In this document: positions 32,857 through 41,151 of the stretch, piece by piece | Numbering within the stretch: position 1 is the stretch's first letter | Layout of the letters: every line of letters begins with the position of its first letter | Assembly: GCA_022340865.1 (NCBI GenBank) | Contig: JAJDNC010000021.1 | Location: 1-57,121, forward strand | Reading direction: 5' to 3' | Length of the DNA: 57,121 bases | Source: Gemmatimonadota bacterium | Lineage (GTDB): Bacteria; Gemmatimonadota; Gemmatimonadetes; Longimicrobiales; Gaopeijiaceae | Notes under the pieces: generated by a model | Told to the model about the DNA's origin: nothing | Seen by the model: the letters and a program-made list of their open reading frames with translations, nothing else | The model's database searches: none | Made by a program: the position numbers and the translations under genes

Positions 32857-33615
32857 CTATCGCAGCGCCGCCAACTCCGCATCACTGAGCTCGAGATCCA
32901 GCGCCTGCAGGTTCTCCCGCAGGTGCGCCAGGGAGAGCGTCCCCGGAATCGGCAGCATCATCGGCGAGCGGCGTAGCAGCCACGCCAGCGCGACCTGCGG
33001 CGGCGTTGCCCCGTGACGCTTCGCGATCCCGGGCAGCTCCCGGTGGTCGGCGCCGTGGAGCGGAAAGTAGGGCACGAACACGATCCCCTGCTCCGTGCAG
33101 TAGTCCACCACCGCCTCGTGCTTTCGCTCCGACAGGTTGTAGTGGTTCTGCACCGCGGCGATGGGCACCACGCGCCGCGCGCGCTCGATCTGCTCCACCG
33201 TCACCTCGGAGATGCCCACGTGTGCGATCATGCCGTCGTCCACGTACGTCTTGATCGCTCCCAGGCTCTCCTCGAGGGGCGTCTCCGGGTCGACGCGATG
33301 CAGGTAGTACAGGCCGATGCGGTCGGTGCGCAGCCGCTCGAGGCTCTGCTCGATCTCGTCGCGCAGCACCTCGGGGCGTCCGCGTCCCGCTCCGCCGATG
33401 CCGCCCTTGGTGGCCACGATGACCCCCGCCGGCACGGGCGAGAGCGCCTCACCGATGGTCGCTTCGCTCTCACCGCCCGCGTACGAGTGCGCGGTGTCGA
33501 TCATCCGCACGCCGGCCTCCACTGCGGCGCGGATGAACGCCACGTTCTCCGGGGTGCGGCGCAGACGGTTGGTGCCGAGTCCGATGCGGGTGATGTCGAG
33601 GCTGCCGATCTTCAT
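32857..33615 (-). CDS. Aldo/keto reductase
   Basis: A 252-residue (beta/alpha)8 NADPH-dependent oxidoreductase. The catalytic tetrad is visible: Asp and Tyr in IDTAHSYAGG, Lys in ATKGG and His in YYLHRVDPETPLEE. NADPH-binding residues lie in LPIPGTLSLAHLREN. The length is short (family about 280-330), typical of compact bacterial members. GGAG lies six bases before ATG 33615, which decides against longer frames extending to 33885. It ends nine bases from the stop of the ABC exporter on the other strand. The substrate is unknown, likely a sugar-derived or reactive aldehyde. It is cytoplasmic. Confidence 0.92.
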   Translation of the reverse strand: MKIGSLDITRIGLGTNRLRRTPENVAFIRAAVEAGVRMIDTAHSYAGGESEATIGEALSPVPAGVIVATKGGIGGAGRGRPEVLRDEIEQSLERLRTDRIGLYYLHRVDPETPLEESLGAIKTYVDDGMIAHVGISEVTVEQIERARRVVPIAAVQNHYNLSERKHEAVVDYCTEQGIVFVPYFPLHGADHRELPGIAKRHGATPPQVALAWLLRRSPMMLPIPGTLSLAHLRENLQALDLELSDAELAALR

Positions 33616-33763
33616 GCCTGATCTCCATGTCCGTCGGGAGCGCACCCGGATCGGGCGATGGGGGAGCCGGGCGGCACGCGACATACCGCGACATACACGG
33701 ATCAGGTGACCGTGGTCCGGCCGCTCGGCACGTCCGGCCGCCGCGTCTTCGCCGCGTTCGTCC

Positions 33764-34069
33764 CTGGAGACGGTCGTTGCCCTGCGGTGGATCCGGGCGG
33801 AGGCGATTCGGCCCATCCTCGCCGACACGGCCCGGTCGCTGGCGCAAGAGGGGGCCGCCCTCTCGAAGGCGTCGTCCGTGACCATCCGGTCGCTGGCGGT
33901 TCGTGGTCCCTTGGGGAACGCGGTCGTCCGTGTGGAGCTGGCCCCCAGCCCCGCTCTGCCCCCTGGAACGAAGCTGGTCCGGTACTATCACATGCGGTAC
34001 TCGCAGACGTCCGGTTGGACGAACCGGGGCAGCGCCACCGCGATGGATTGGCACCTGGCCGCCTTCTGA
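33764..34069 (+). CDS. Hypothetical protein without a canonical start codon (possible pseudogene)
   Basis: From about 33712 to 34069 one frame reads as good protein sequence, including TVVALRWIRAEAIRPIL, SSVTIRSLAVRGPLGNAVV and GTKLVRYYHMRYS, and ends MDWHLAAF. Yet there is no ATG, GTG or TTG between the upstream in-frame TGA and a GTG at 33878, which lies inside the conserved-looking part. CTG 33764 is the only alternative near the apparent beginning. Either a non-standard start is used, the N-terminus has been lost, or a frameshift hides the true start. No family is recognised. It is divergent from the aldo/keto reductase. Confidence 0.4.
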   Translation: METVVALRWIRAEAIRPILADTARSLAQEGAALSKASSVTIRSLAVRGPLGNAVVRVELAPSPALPPGTKLVRYYHMRYSQTSGWTNRGSATAMDWHLAAF

Positions 34070-34145
34070 ACCGGACGTCCGTGTGCGGCGGACACGGCCG
34101 CCGTAGTTCGGTGATGCCGGACGGCGGCCCCGCCCGTTCGCCTCG

Positions 34146-34556
34146 CTACGGCACCGTGAACGGAATGGTCACGTAGCGGCTGTTGAAGGGGCCGAACGTC
34201 ACGTGAAGGATGTAGGTCCCGACGGCCAGCTCCACCTGCTGCACGCCCGCGGCTGCGACCAATCGGTAGAAGGCCCCTCGTCCCACCAGGAGCACCGCAG
34301 GTTGCCACGTGCATACGGTCCGTTCCCCGGAGGTGATCCGGGATCCACTCGCTACGGGCGTCCACGAGGATCCTCCGGGCCACTCCACGCTCATGCTCCG
34401 GATCCTGTCCAGATCCTGCGCGCTCACGTCGGACGACGCCCTCACACAGAACAGGACGGAGGTGGTCTCCGTCGCTGTCTGATACGATCGCGCATATGGA
34501 AACGTGACACGCGCATACACTGTCCGCAGCGCCGCCGAGAGGGCGTCCTCCCCCAC
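34146..34556 (-). CDS. Hypothetical protein
   Basis: An uncertain 136-residue gene. From GTG 34556 the frame reads GEDALSAALRTVYARVTF, then a Ser/Thr-rich part with two cysteines (VLFCVRASSDV, TVCTWQPAVLLVG) and ends in strand-like sequence (VQQVELAVGTYILHVTF, YVTIPFTVP). The wobble GC is slightly lower than in neighbouring genes, and the opposite frames are clearly not protein, so coding is plausible. No signal peptide is present at the chosen start, so the N-terminus may be wrong. It is divergent from the large permease and converges on the start-less ORF. The function is unknown. Confidence 0.45.
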   Translation of the reverse strand: MGEDALSAALRTVYARVTFPYARSYQTATETTSVLFCVRASSDVSAQDLDRIRSMSVEWPGGSSWTPVASGSRITSGERTVCTWQPAVLLVGRGAFYRLVAAAGVQQVELAVGTYILHVTFGPFNSRYVTIPFTVP

Positions 34557-34598
34557 ATTCCGCTGTCCCCCCGCACCTGACCCGCCTACTTTGCGTAG

Positions 34599-37004
34599 AT
34601 GCCCTCCCTGCCCCGCGCCGTCCGCATCACCCTCCGTCGCCTCGCCCACGACCCCGCGCTGGCGGTGATCTCGGTGATGGCCTTTGCCCTGGGGATCGGC
34701 CTCACCGCCAGCATGTACTCCATCGCCTACGCGGTGCTCTATCGTGGCCTTCCGGTGCACGACCCCGACGCCCTCCGCTTCCTCACCCGCACGGATCAGA
34801 CGACGGGCCGGTACCTGCGCACGCCGCCCTTCCTCGACTACCTGGACTGGCGGGAGCGGCAGAAGAGCTTCGTGGGCCTGGCGGCATACAGGAACTTCTC
34901 CCGGAACCTGGCCGACGACACCGATCAGCCGGAGCGCGTGGGGGGCGCGTACGTCACGCCGAACCTGTTCCCCACCCTGGGCGTCGCCCCGGCGTTGGGC
35001 CGCGGGCTGGAGCCCTCGGAGATCGGGCCGGGTCACGCGGTGGTGATCATCAGCGACGCCCTCTGGCGCCGCCGGTACGGCGCCGACCGCGGGATCCTCG
35101 GCCACACGCTCCGCGCCGACGGCGTGCCGTACACGATCATCGGGGTCATGCCCCCGCGCTTCGGCTTCCCCGGAAGGGAGGACCTCTGGCTCCCCTTCCC
35201 CTGGGACCGTGGGACGATGAAGCGGGACGCGGGGCAGGTCTGGGTGCTGGGCCGACTGCGCCCGGGCGTGTCGGTACCGGCGGCGGAGGCGGAGATGTCG
35301 TCCATCACCGCCGAGCTGGCCCGTGAGTACCCCGACACGGACCACCCGGCCTCGGTCCACGCCGAGCCCATCGGCAACATCTTCACCGGGAGCGACGACC
35401 GCACCATCCTCGGCGCGATGCTGGGCTCGGGCTTCTTCGTGCTCCTCATCGGGTGCGCCAACGTCGCCAACCTGCTCATGGCCCGCGCCACGCGACGCAG
35501 CAAGGAGCTCGCCATCGCCACCGCCCTGGGAGCGAGCCGCGGGCGCCTCCTGGGAGGGCTCCTGCTGGAGGCCGCCCTCCTCGCCGCGGCCGGAGGCGCG
35601 GTGGGGGTCGTCCTGGCCAACGTGTTCGTGGGGTGGTTCGGTGGCGCCATCGCCCTGGCCGGGGCGCCCATGTGGCTCCGCCTCGAGGTGGATCTGCCCA
35701 TCCTCGTGTTCACCCTGGGCGTGTCGGCGCTCGCCGCCCTCCTGGCGGGGCTCGTGCCGGCGTGGCGCGCGGCCGCCGTCTCCGTGAACGAGGTCCTCCA
35801 GGACGAAGGCCGGGGGGCCTCCAGCCTGCGCATGGGACGCTGGAGCCAGGCGATGGTGGTCACCGCCATCACCCTCGCCGTCCCTCTCCTGGTGGGTGCG
35901 GGCCTGATGATGCGCAGTGTCGAGGCGTCGCGCTCCGACCGCGCCTTCGACGCCCACGGCGTCCTCGTCGCCCGCTTCGTGCTTCCCGGCCGGGTGTACA
36001 CGACGCCCGACGCGCGGCAGGCGTTCTGGGACCGACTCCTGGAGTGGGCCAACGGCGCACCCGGCGTGTCGGGAGCCACGTATGCCGACGCGCTCCCCGG
36101 CCTCGGCACCGGCACGTTGCGTGTCGGCATCCAGGGCGTCGCCTACGACCGGGACGTGGACCGGCCGTATGCGCGCGTGTCGGCCGTCCGCCCGGGTCTC
36201 TTCGCGATCCTGGGCGTGAAGCCCACGGAAGGACGCGTGCTGAACGCGTCGGACCGTGACGGCCCGCCGGTGGCGGTGATCAACGAGCCCTTCGCCCGAC
36301 GCTACTTCCCGAACACCGACCCCGTGGGGCGTCAGGTGACGACAGAGGAGATGTTCGGCCCGGTGACCCGCACCGTGGTGGGCGTCGTCCCCGACCTGGA
36401 CATGGGTGGGGACAATCAGGCCATCCCCGAGGGCCTGTACGTCCCGGTGGGGCCCGCGCAGATGGGGTACGGCTACCTGGCCATGAAGGTGGGGGGCGAC
36501 CCGACGGCGCTGGCGCCCGCTCTCCGCGCCGAGGTCCACAAGCTCGACCCGGACCTGGCCATCGCGCGCCTGGACACCTTGAACGGCTTCATCTCCCGGG
36601 AGTTCTGGCTCATCGAGATCCTGGGCACGGTCTTCACGGTCTTCGGGCTCTCGGCGCTCTTCCTGGCCGCCGTCGGCCTCTACGGCGTCATGGCACACTC
36701 GGTGACGCAGCGTACACGCGAGATGGGGATCCGCCGGGCCATGGGCGCGGAGAGTGCCAACATCCTGGGGCTCGTGCTGCGCTCCGGTCTGAGCCAGGTC
36801 GCCGTCGGGCTGGTACTGGGCGGAGCCCTCGCCTTCCTCGTGTCCCGATACGTGGCGGCGGCCCTCTACCACGTGAAGCCGCGGGATCCCGCCACGTTCG
36901 GAGCCGTCGCCGTGGTGCTCCTGGGGGTGGCCGTCCTCGCGATCCTGGTGCCGGCGGTGCGGGCCACCCGCATGGACCCGGTGGAGGCGCTACGCTGGGA
37001 GTAG
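34599..37004 (+). CDS. MacB/FtsX-type ABC transporter permease (orphan, second copy)
   Basis: An 801-residue double-module permease like the one at 6133-8637. It has an N-terminal helix (MAFALGIGLTASMYS), a periplasmic MacB core, and a first FtsX helix set at about 270-400 (FVLLIGCANVANLLMARATRRSKELAIATALG). A second helix and soluble domain follow, then a C-terminal FtsX set at about 675-800 ending RATRMDPVEALRWE. It has no companion ATPase gene. Such proteins belong to the duplicated orphan permeases of Acidobacteriota-like bacteria. The predicted role is export or mechanotransmission. ATG 34599 lies at the expected distance from the first helix, although its SD is weak. The two copies are clearly paralogous but not recent duplicates. 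Confidence 0.9.
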   Translation: MPSLPRAVRITLRRLAHDPALAVISVMAFALGIGLTASMYSIAYAVLYRGLPVHDPDALRFLTRTDQTTGRYLRTPPFLDYLDWRERQKSFVGLAAYRNFSRNLADDTDQPERVGGAYVTPNLFPTLGVAPALGRGLEPSEIGPGHAVVIISDALWRRRYGADRGILGHTLRADGVPYTIIGVMPPRFGFPGREDLWLPFPWDRGTMKRDAGQVWVLGRLRPGVSVPAAEAEMSSITAELAREYPDTDHPASVHAEPIGNIFTGSDDRTILGAMLGSGFFVLLIGCANVANLLMARATRRSKELAIATALGASRGRLLGGLLLEAALLAAAGGAVGVVLANVFVGWFGGAIALAGAPMWLRLEVDLPILVFTLGVSALAALLAGLVPAWRAAAVSVNEVLQDEGRGASSLRMGRWSQAMVVTAITLAVPLLVGAGLMMRSVEASRSDRAFDAHGVLVARFVLPGRVYTTPDARQAFWDRLLEWANGAPGVSGATYADALPGLGTGTLRVGIQGVAYDRDVDRPYARVSAVRPGLFAILGVKPTEGRVLNASDRDGPPVAVINEPFARRYFPNTDPVGRQVTTEEMFGPVTRTVVGVVPDLDMGGDNQAIPEGLYVPVGPAQMGYGYLAMKVGGDPTALAPALRAEVHKLDPDLAIARLDTLNGFISREFWLIEILGTVFTVFGLSALFLAAVGLYGVMAHSVTQRTREMGIRRAMGAESANILGLVLRSGLSQVAVGLVLGGALAFLVSRYVAAALYHVKPRDPATFGAVAVVLLGVAVLAILVPAVRATRMDPVEALRWE

Positions 37005-37193
37005 CCGGCACGGTTCCCTCGGATGGTCGACACCCTCTACCTTCAGGACTACGACCTCTTCATCCTCGTGGCGCCGGTGGCGACAGGGTGGCTGTGAGCT
37101 ACGGCCTTCGTCCGCTTCGGTATTCGCCGTGCGCACCCGTGCTTCCGGGGGTGAGGGGATCCCGCGACGGCGACGACCCGGGAGGCGAGTCAC

Positions 37194-37943
37194 GTGCAAT
37201 CCCTGAACGGTAAGGGCGCGCTGCTGGTGGGGACGCGCCGTGTCGGCATGACCGTGGCCCGGCGTCTCGCAGACGAGGGCGTCGACCTGGCCCTCTCCTA
37301 TCGACGCTCACGGGCCGACGCCGAGCGCCTGAAGGAGTCGCTCGCGGGAAGGGCGAACCGGGTCTTCCTGGTCCAGGGCGACCTGACCGACGAGGGTGAC
37401 GTCCGGCGCGTGGTGGCAGAGAGCGCCGACGCCCTCGGGGGCCTCTCCATCGTGGTCAACATGGCGTCGGACTATCCCCGCACCCCCCTCGAGGAGCTGG
37501 ACGCCACCGCCTGGGATCGCGGCATGGCGGGCGCGAAGGGCGCGTTCCTCCTCGCCCTCCACGCCGCACGGCGGATGATGGAGAATCCGGGTCCCACCCG
37601 GGGACACATCGTCACGTTCGCGGACTGGGCGGCCCGGGAGACGCCCTATCGGTCTTATCTTCCATACCTGACCTCGAAGGCCGCGGTGGACTTCATGACC
37701 CGGGCGTTCGCGGTGGAGCTCGCCGAGCACGGCATCCTCGTGAACGCCATCGCGCCGGGCCCGACCATGCGGCCACCCGAGATCAGCGAGCGTGTCTGGG
37801 AAGAGAGCGTGCTCGCCCAGGCGCCTTTGCGTCGCGAATCGACCCCCGAGGACATCGCGGAGGTTCTGGTGGGGCTGCTGAGAACGGAATCCGTGACCGG
37901 CGAGACCATCCGCGTGGACTCCGGTCGACATCTCGCCGGATAG
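37194..37943 (+). CDS. SDR oxidoreductase with pteridine-reductase-like signature
   Basis: A 249-residue short-chain dehydrogenase. The cofactor loop reads VGTRRVGMTVARRL, with the Arg-Arg-x-Gly variant seen in PTR1/FolM pteridine reductases in place of the usual GxxxGIG. SYRRSRADAERL suits NADPH. The catalytic YLTSK is intact. At the usual serine position the sequence is FADWAARE, an aspartate like that of PTR1/FolM. It starts with GTG 37194 after GGGAGG. The next gene, queD-like, begins 14 bases after the stop, so a pterin substrate is likely, although this is inference from motif and context. A general keto-reductase remains possible. Confidence 0.85.
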   Translation: MQSLNGKGALLVGTRRVGMTVARRLADEGVDLALSYRRSRADAERLKESLAGRANRVFLVQGDLTDEGDVRRVVAESADALGGLSIVVNMASDYPRTPLEELDATAWDRGMAGAKGAFLLALHAARRMMENPGPTRGHIVTFADWAARETPYRSYLPYLTSKAAVDFMTRAFAVELAEHGILVNAIAPGPTMRPPEISERVWEESVLAQAPLRRESTPEDIAEVLVGLLRTESVTGETIRVDSGRHLAG

Positions 37944-37957
37944 CGCACAGGATCCGC

Positions 37958-38368
37958 ATGGCTCGCCACCTGGTGACCAAGGTCATTCACTTCTCGTACG
38001 GCCACCGGCTGCTGAACTACGACGGCCCGTGCCGGCACCTCCACGGCCACAACGGCGTGGTCGAGGTGCACATCGCGTCCGACCGTCTCGACGACATCGG
38101 CATGGTCGCCGACTTCGGCGAGATCCGTGACGTGGTGAAGGGCTGGGTGGACGAGAACCTCGACCACCGCATGGTGCTCTGTCGCGACGATCCGGCGGTG
38201 GGGGTGCTCCGGGAGATGAACGAGCCCCTCTATCTCCTCGACGGAAACCCCACCGCGGAGAACATCGCCAGGGAGATCTTCGAGAGGACACGGGGACGCG
38301 GGCTCCCCATCTCCGAGATCCGTCTCTGGGAGACGCCCTCGAGCTACGCGGCGTATCGCGAGGAGTGA
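37958..38368 (+). CDS. queD: 6-pyruvoyl-tetrahydropterin synthase / 6-carboxytetrahydropterin synthase family protein
   Basis: A 136-residue enzyme of the PTPS/QueD fold. The zinc ligands are His16 (FSYGH) and His29 and His31 in CRHLHGH. The catalytic cysteine Cys25 sits in the C-x3-H-G-H pattern typical of QueD. The substrate-anchoring glutamate lies in RLWETPSS near the C-terminus. QueD converts dihydroneopterin triphosphate to 6-carboxytetrahydropterin, the first step to 7-deazaguanines such as queuosine. It lies between an SDR gene and a queC-like gene, two bases before the latter. QueE is absent from the window. A PTPS-type pterin role with the SDR is the alternative. Confidence 0.9.
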   Translation: MARHLVTKVIHFSYGHRLLNYDGPCRHLHGHNGVVEVHIASDRLDDIGMVADFGEIRDVVKGWVDENLDHRMVLCRDDPAVGVLREMNEPLYLLDGNPTAENIAREIFERTRGRGLPISEIRLWETPSSYAAYREE

Positions 38369-38370
38369 GG

Positions 38371-39048
38371 ATGGATCGAGTCGCGGTCCTCGCCAGCGGC
38401 GGTCTCGACAGCGCGATCCTCGTGGCCGAGCTGGCCCGCTCGGCGCTGGTCCATCCCCTGTACGTCAACGCCGGGCTCGTGTGGGAGAGGGAGGAGCACG
38501 AGGCCCTGAACCGCTTCGTCCGTGCCCTGTCCTCGCCGAACGTGCAGCCCGTGGTGGAGCTGACGGCCCAGGTGGAGCCGCTCATCGGAGCGTCGCACTG
38601 GAGCGTGGCCGGCCGTGGGATTCCGGGCGCGGGCGAGCCCGACGAGGCCTCGTTCATCCCCGGTCGCAACATCCTCCTGCTGTCGTACGCAGCGATCTGG
38701 TGCAGCACCCACGGAGTGCAGCGCATCGCCATCGGCTCGCTGGCCGGCAACCCCTTCCCCGACGCCACTCCGGAGTTCTTCGACGCGTTCGGTCGGTCGC
38801 TGAGCCTCGGTCTCGGGCACCGCGTGGGCATCGAGGCGCCCTTCCGCCATCGCGCGAAGTCGGCGCTCATCCGGGAGCACGGCCACCTGCCTCTCGAGCT
38901 GACCCTCACCTGCGCCGATCCACGGGACGGCGTCCACTGCGGCGCGTGCAGCAAGTGCGTCGAGCGCCACTCCGCGTTCCTCGCCGCCGGCGTGCCGGAC
39001 AGGACCCGCTACGTCGTGACCCCCGCGGCGTCGGCACCGAGCCACTGA
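38371..39048 (+). CDS. queC: QueC-like 7-cyano-7-deazaguanine synthase family protein
   Basis: A 225-residue PP-loop ATPase. The ATP pyrophosphate loop is LASGGLDSAIL, the mid-domain has SFIPGRNILLLSYAAIW as in QueC, and a C-terminal zinc site is formed by four cysteines (LTCADPRDGVHCGACSKC). QueC converts 7-carboxy-7-deazaguanine to preQ0 using ATP and ammonia. The substrate loop that in E. coli QueC reads GYPDCR is here NPFPDATPEFF, so it belongs to a divergent ExsB-like group and may use another substrate. ATG 38371 follows AGGAGTGAGG, two bases after the queD stop, indicating coupling. The assignment to QueC itself is therefore tentative. Confidence 0.85.
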   Translation: MDRVAVLASGGLDSAILVAELARSALVHPLYVNAGLVWEREEHEALNRFVRALSSPNVQPVVELTAQVEPLIGASHWSVAGRGIPGAGEPDEASFIPGRNILLLSYAAIWCSTHGVQRIAIGSLAGNPFPDATPEFFDAFGRSLSLGLGHRVGIEAPFRHRAKSALIREHGHLPLELTLTCADPRDGVHCGACSKCVERHSAFLAAGVPDRTRYVVTPAASAPSH

Positions 39049-39174
39049 CGGGCTCTGCACCCCCCGCGGCGGACCTTGTCCGGCCCCGCCCGCCCCTCTA
39101 ACGTCGCTCACGGGTCGCCCGCCGACTCCGCTCCCTTCCTCCGTGGTTGATCGGAGACCAAAGGACCTACGCAC

Positions 39175-40308
39175 ATGGCACGCTTCACCAAGGACCAGAT
39201 CGCATACGCGTCGAGCCTGAAGGCCCCCCTGGGCCGGGACCAGGCCATCGACTTCATGAAGCACATGGACATCCGCATGAGCGTCGGCCACTGGTCGGCG
39301 GGCGACTTCGTGGATCGCTTCGCGCCTCCCGGCTACCACTCCGACGACCCCACCTTCGGCAACGACTTCGAGTCCCAGTGCCGGCGCACCAAGGCGGCGG
39401 GCATCGACGCCATCGAGATCCACCAGCACGTGTTCGAGAAGACCCTCAACGGCGACATCGACTGGAAGGCGCTGGACCGTGCCATCGACGGATTCCTGGC
39501 GGAGCTGGGGATGACCGTCACCGCGTGCAACATCAACACGTGGACGAACCCCCGCTTCCGCCTGGGCGGTGCCTGCAACCCCGACTCCGTGCTTCGCCGC
39601 GAGGCGCTGAACGAGATCCTCAAGGCCGTGGAGATCGGCAAGAAGCTGGGCATCGGCGTCATCAGCGTGTGGCCCGGCTCCGACGGCGCCGACTACCACT
39701 TCCAGATCGACTACCTGGAGTCGCTGGGGTGGTTCGCCGACGCCCTCGCCGAGGCCAACAAGGCGTGCATCGAGGCGGGCATCAAGCTCGCCATCGAGCC
39801 CAAGCCGTACGAGCCCCGGGAGCTGTACATGATCGTGCCCACGGCGGGGGCGGCGATCCTGGTGGCGCAGCACGTGAACCACGCGTGCGGCGGAAAGAAC
39901 TGCGGCCTCACCGTGGACTACGGCCACCAGAAGATGGAGGCCACCACCGCGTCCACCGCCTGCGACCTGGCGCAGTTCGCCGGCGTGCCCATCCACAAGT
40001 TCGACGTCAACGACGCCCGCCAGGGCCGCAACGACCAGGACCTGATCTTCGGCACGGTGTCGATCCCCGAGGCGGTGGAGTACCTGTACACCACCTTCGA
40101 GCGCGACTACCGCGGCTGGTACAGCCAGGACCAGTTCACCTACCGCGACGACCCGACGCGGGCCATGGAGCGCAGCATGGTGAACTTCGCCAACATCGCC
40201 CTGAAGGCGGTACGCGTGTACGCGAAGCGCGATGAGCTCGCGAAGGCGCGTAAGGTGGGAACCGGCCCGGACGTCCTGGACGTCGTGAGCCCGATCCTGC
40301 TGGGGTAG
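39175..40308 (+). CDS. Xylose-isomerase-like TIM-barrel sugar isomerase
   Basis: A 377-residue TIM barrel resembling class I xylose isomerase. The metal and catalytic residues fall in order: the histidine pair region IHQHVF, LAIEPKPYEPRE (metal glutamate and catalytic lysine), VDYGHQKME (metal histidine and acidic residue) and FDVNDARQGRNDQDL (metal aspartates). It lacks the second catalytic-histidine context of classical XylA (FHDDD), replaced by IEIHQH. It could therefore act on L-rhamnose, another aldose, or be a sugar epimerase. There is no signal peptide, so it is cytoplasmic. ATG 39175 has a weak SD. It stands alone but may process products of the sugar importer. Confidence 0.85.
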   Translation: MARFTKDQIAYASSLKAPLGRDQAIDFMKHMDIRMSVGHWSAGDFVDRFAPPGYHSDDPTFGNDFESQCRRTKAAGIDAIEIHQHVFEKTLNGDIDWKALDRAIDGFLAELGMTVTACNINTWTNPRFRLGGACNPDSVLRREALNEILKAVEIGKKLGIGVISVWPGSDGADYHFQIDYLESLGWFADALAEANKACIEAGIKLAIEPKPYEPRELYMIVPTAGAAILVAQHVNHACGGKNCGLTVDYGHQKMEATTASTACDLAQFAGVPIHKFDVNDARQGRNDQDLIFGTVSIPEAVEYLYTTFERDYRGWYSQDQFTYRDDPTRAMERSMVNFANIALKAVRVYAKRDELAKARKVGTGPDVLDVVSPILLG

Positions 40309-40527
40309 GAGGAGGGGGCCGGTCGGGGTCGGCCCGAGTGTTGGCCGTCGGCTCCGCCTCTGAAGGCGGCCCATCGGGCCATGGCCATGCCCTCGACCGA
40401 CCCATCTCTTGAGGGGCGACGCGCCCCGCCCCTCCCCCCCTGGAGCAGGATCTCGCATTCCATGTCACAGTCCCGGCCTTCGCGACAGTCTGGGCGACGT
40501 GGAGCGCGTGTATTACATTTGCTCATT

Positions 40528-40737
40528 ATGGGTCATACAATCACTGTGCGTCTTACAAGACAGCAGGCCGAGTGGCTACAGGATACGGCCGAGCGCACCG
40601 GGGTCCCCCAGAGTCGGATCATCCGGGAGCAGCTCGAACGTGCCATGGCCAATGCGGACCGGCCGTTCATGGCCCTGGCGGGGGCGGTGACCGGCGCACG
40701 GGATCTCTCGTCCCGGAAGGGCTTCTCCCGCCCGTGA
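40528..40737 (+). CDS. Ribbon-helix-helix antitoxin (VapB-like)
   Basis: A 69-residue protein that opens with the ribbon-helix-helix pattern: strand GHTITVRLT, then helices QQAEWLQDTAERTGVPQSR and IIREQLERAM. The rest is a flexible toxin-binding tail with basic end (ARDLSSRKGFSRP). It should bind DNA as a dimer and repress its own operon. The start ATG 40528 lies in a local AT-rich patch (GTGTATTACATTTGCTCATT) that may hold the -10 box and leave a very short leader. Its stop overlaps the toxin GTG (GTGA). The overlap and the partner make the antitoxin role likely. Confidence 0.88.
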   Translation: MGHTITVRLTRQQAEWLQDTAERTGVPQSRIIREQLERAMANADRPFMALAGAVTGARDLSSRKGFSRP

Positions 40738-41138
40738 GAGGGATCGCGGATACGGGGTTTCTCGTCGCCTTTGCGAATCGCAACGACGAGCACCACGACT
40801 GGGCGGTCGGCATAGCAGAACAGGTGACGGAGCCGCTGCTCACGTGTGAGGCGGTACTCGCCGAGAGCGCGTTCCACCTGCGGGACACCGCTCTGGTGCT
40901 GGACATGGTGCGGCGAGGCCTCGTCGATGTCGTCTTCGATTGTCGGGATCACTGGGAGCAGCTCACCGCACTGGCCGAGCGCTACGCCGATCGGCGTCCC
41001 GACCTCGCCGACCTGTGCCTCATCCGCCTGAGCGAGCTCTACCCCCATCACCCTGTGCTCACCGTCGACCGCGAGGATTTCGGCGTCTACCGCCGGAACA
41101 AGCGGGAGATCATCCCGACGGTCTTTCCACCGACCTAG
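40734..41138 (+). CDS. PIN-domain ribonuclease toxin (VapC-like)
   Basis: A 134-residue PIN-domain protein. Acidic metal-binding residues are present in the expected order: Asp6 (IADTGFLVAF), Glu in LAESAFHLRD, Asp in RPDLADLCL and the last in TVDREDF. Such enzymes cut tRNA or rRNA and stop growth when the antitoxin is lost. The start is GTG 40734, overlapping the antitoxin stop, so the pair forms a classical coupled toxin-antitoxin operon. The absence of chromosomal neighbours of related function suggests it arrived as an independent module between the sugar isomerase and the porin gene. The exact RNA target is unknown. Confidence 0.9.
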   Translation: MRGIADTGFLVAFANRNDEHHDWAVGIAEQVTEPLLTCEAVLAESAFHLRDTALVLDMVRRGLVDVVFDCRDHWEQLTALAERYADRRPDLADLCLIRLSELYPHHPVLTVDREDFGVYRRNKREIIPTVFPPT

Positions 41139-41151
41139 GCGGACCGCCGTT

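Noticed and set aside
33678..33697. Tandem GCGACATAC repeat
   Set aside because: Only two imperfect 10-bp units in a non-coding stretch; no flanking element or spacer array to suggest function.
37023..37097. 24-codon ORF after the second permease (begins MVDTLYL)
   Set aside because: Too short, no ribosome-binding site and no conservation visible; probably a chance frame or a remnant.
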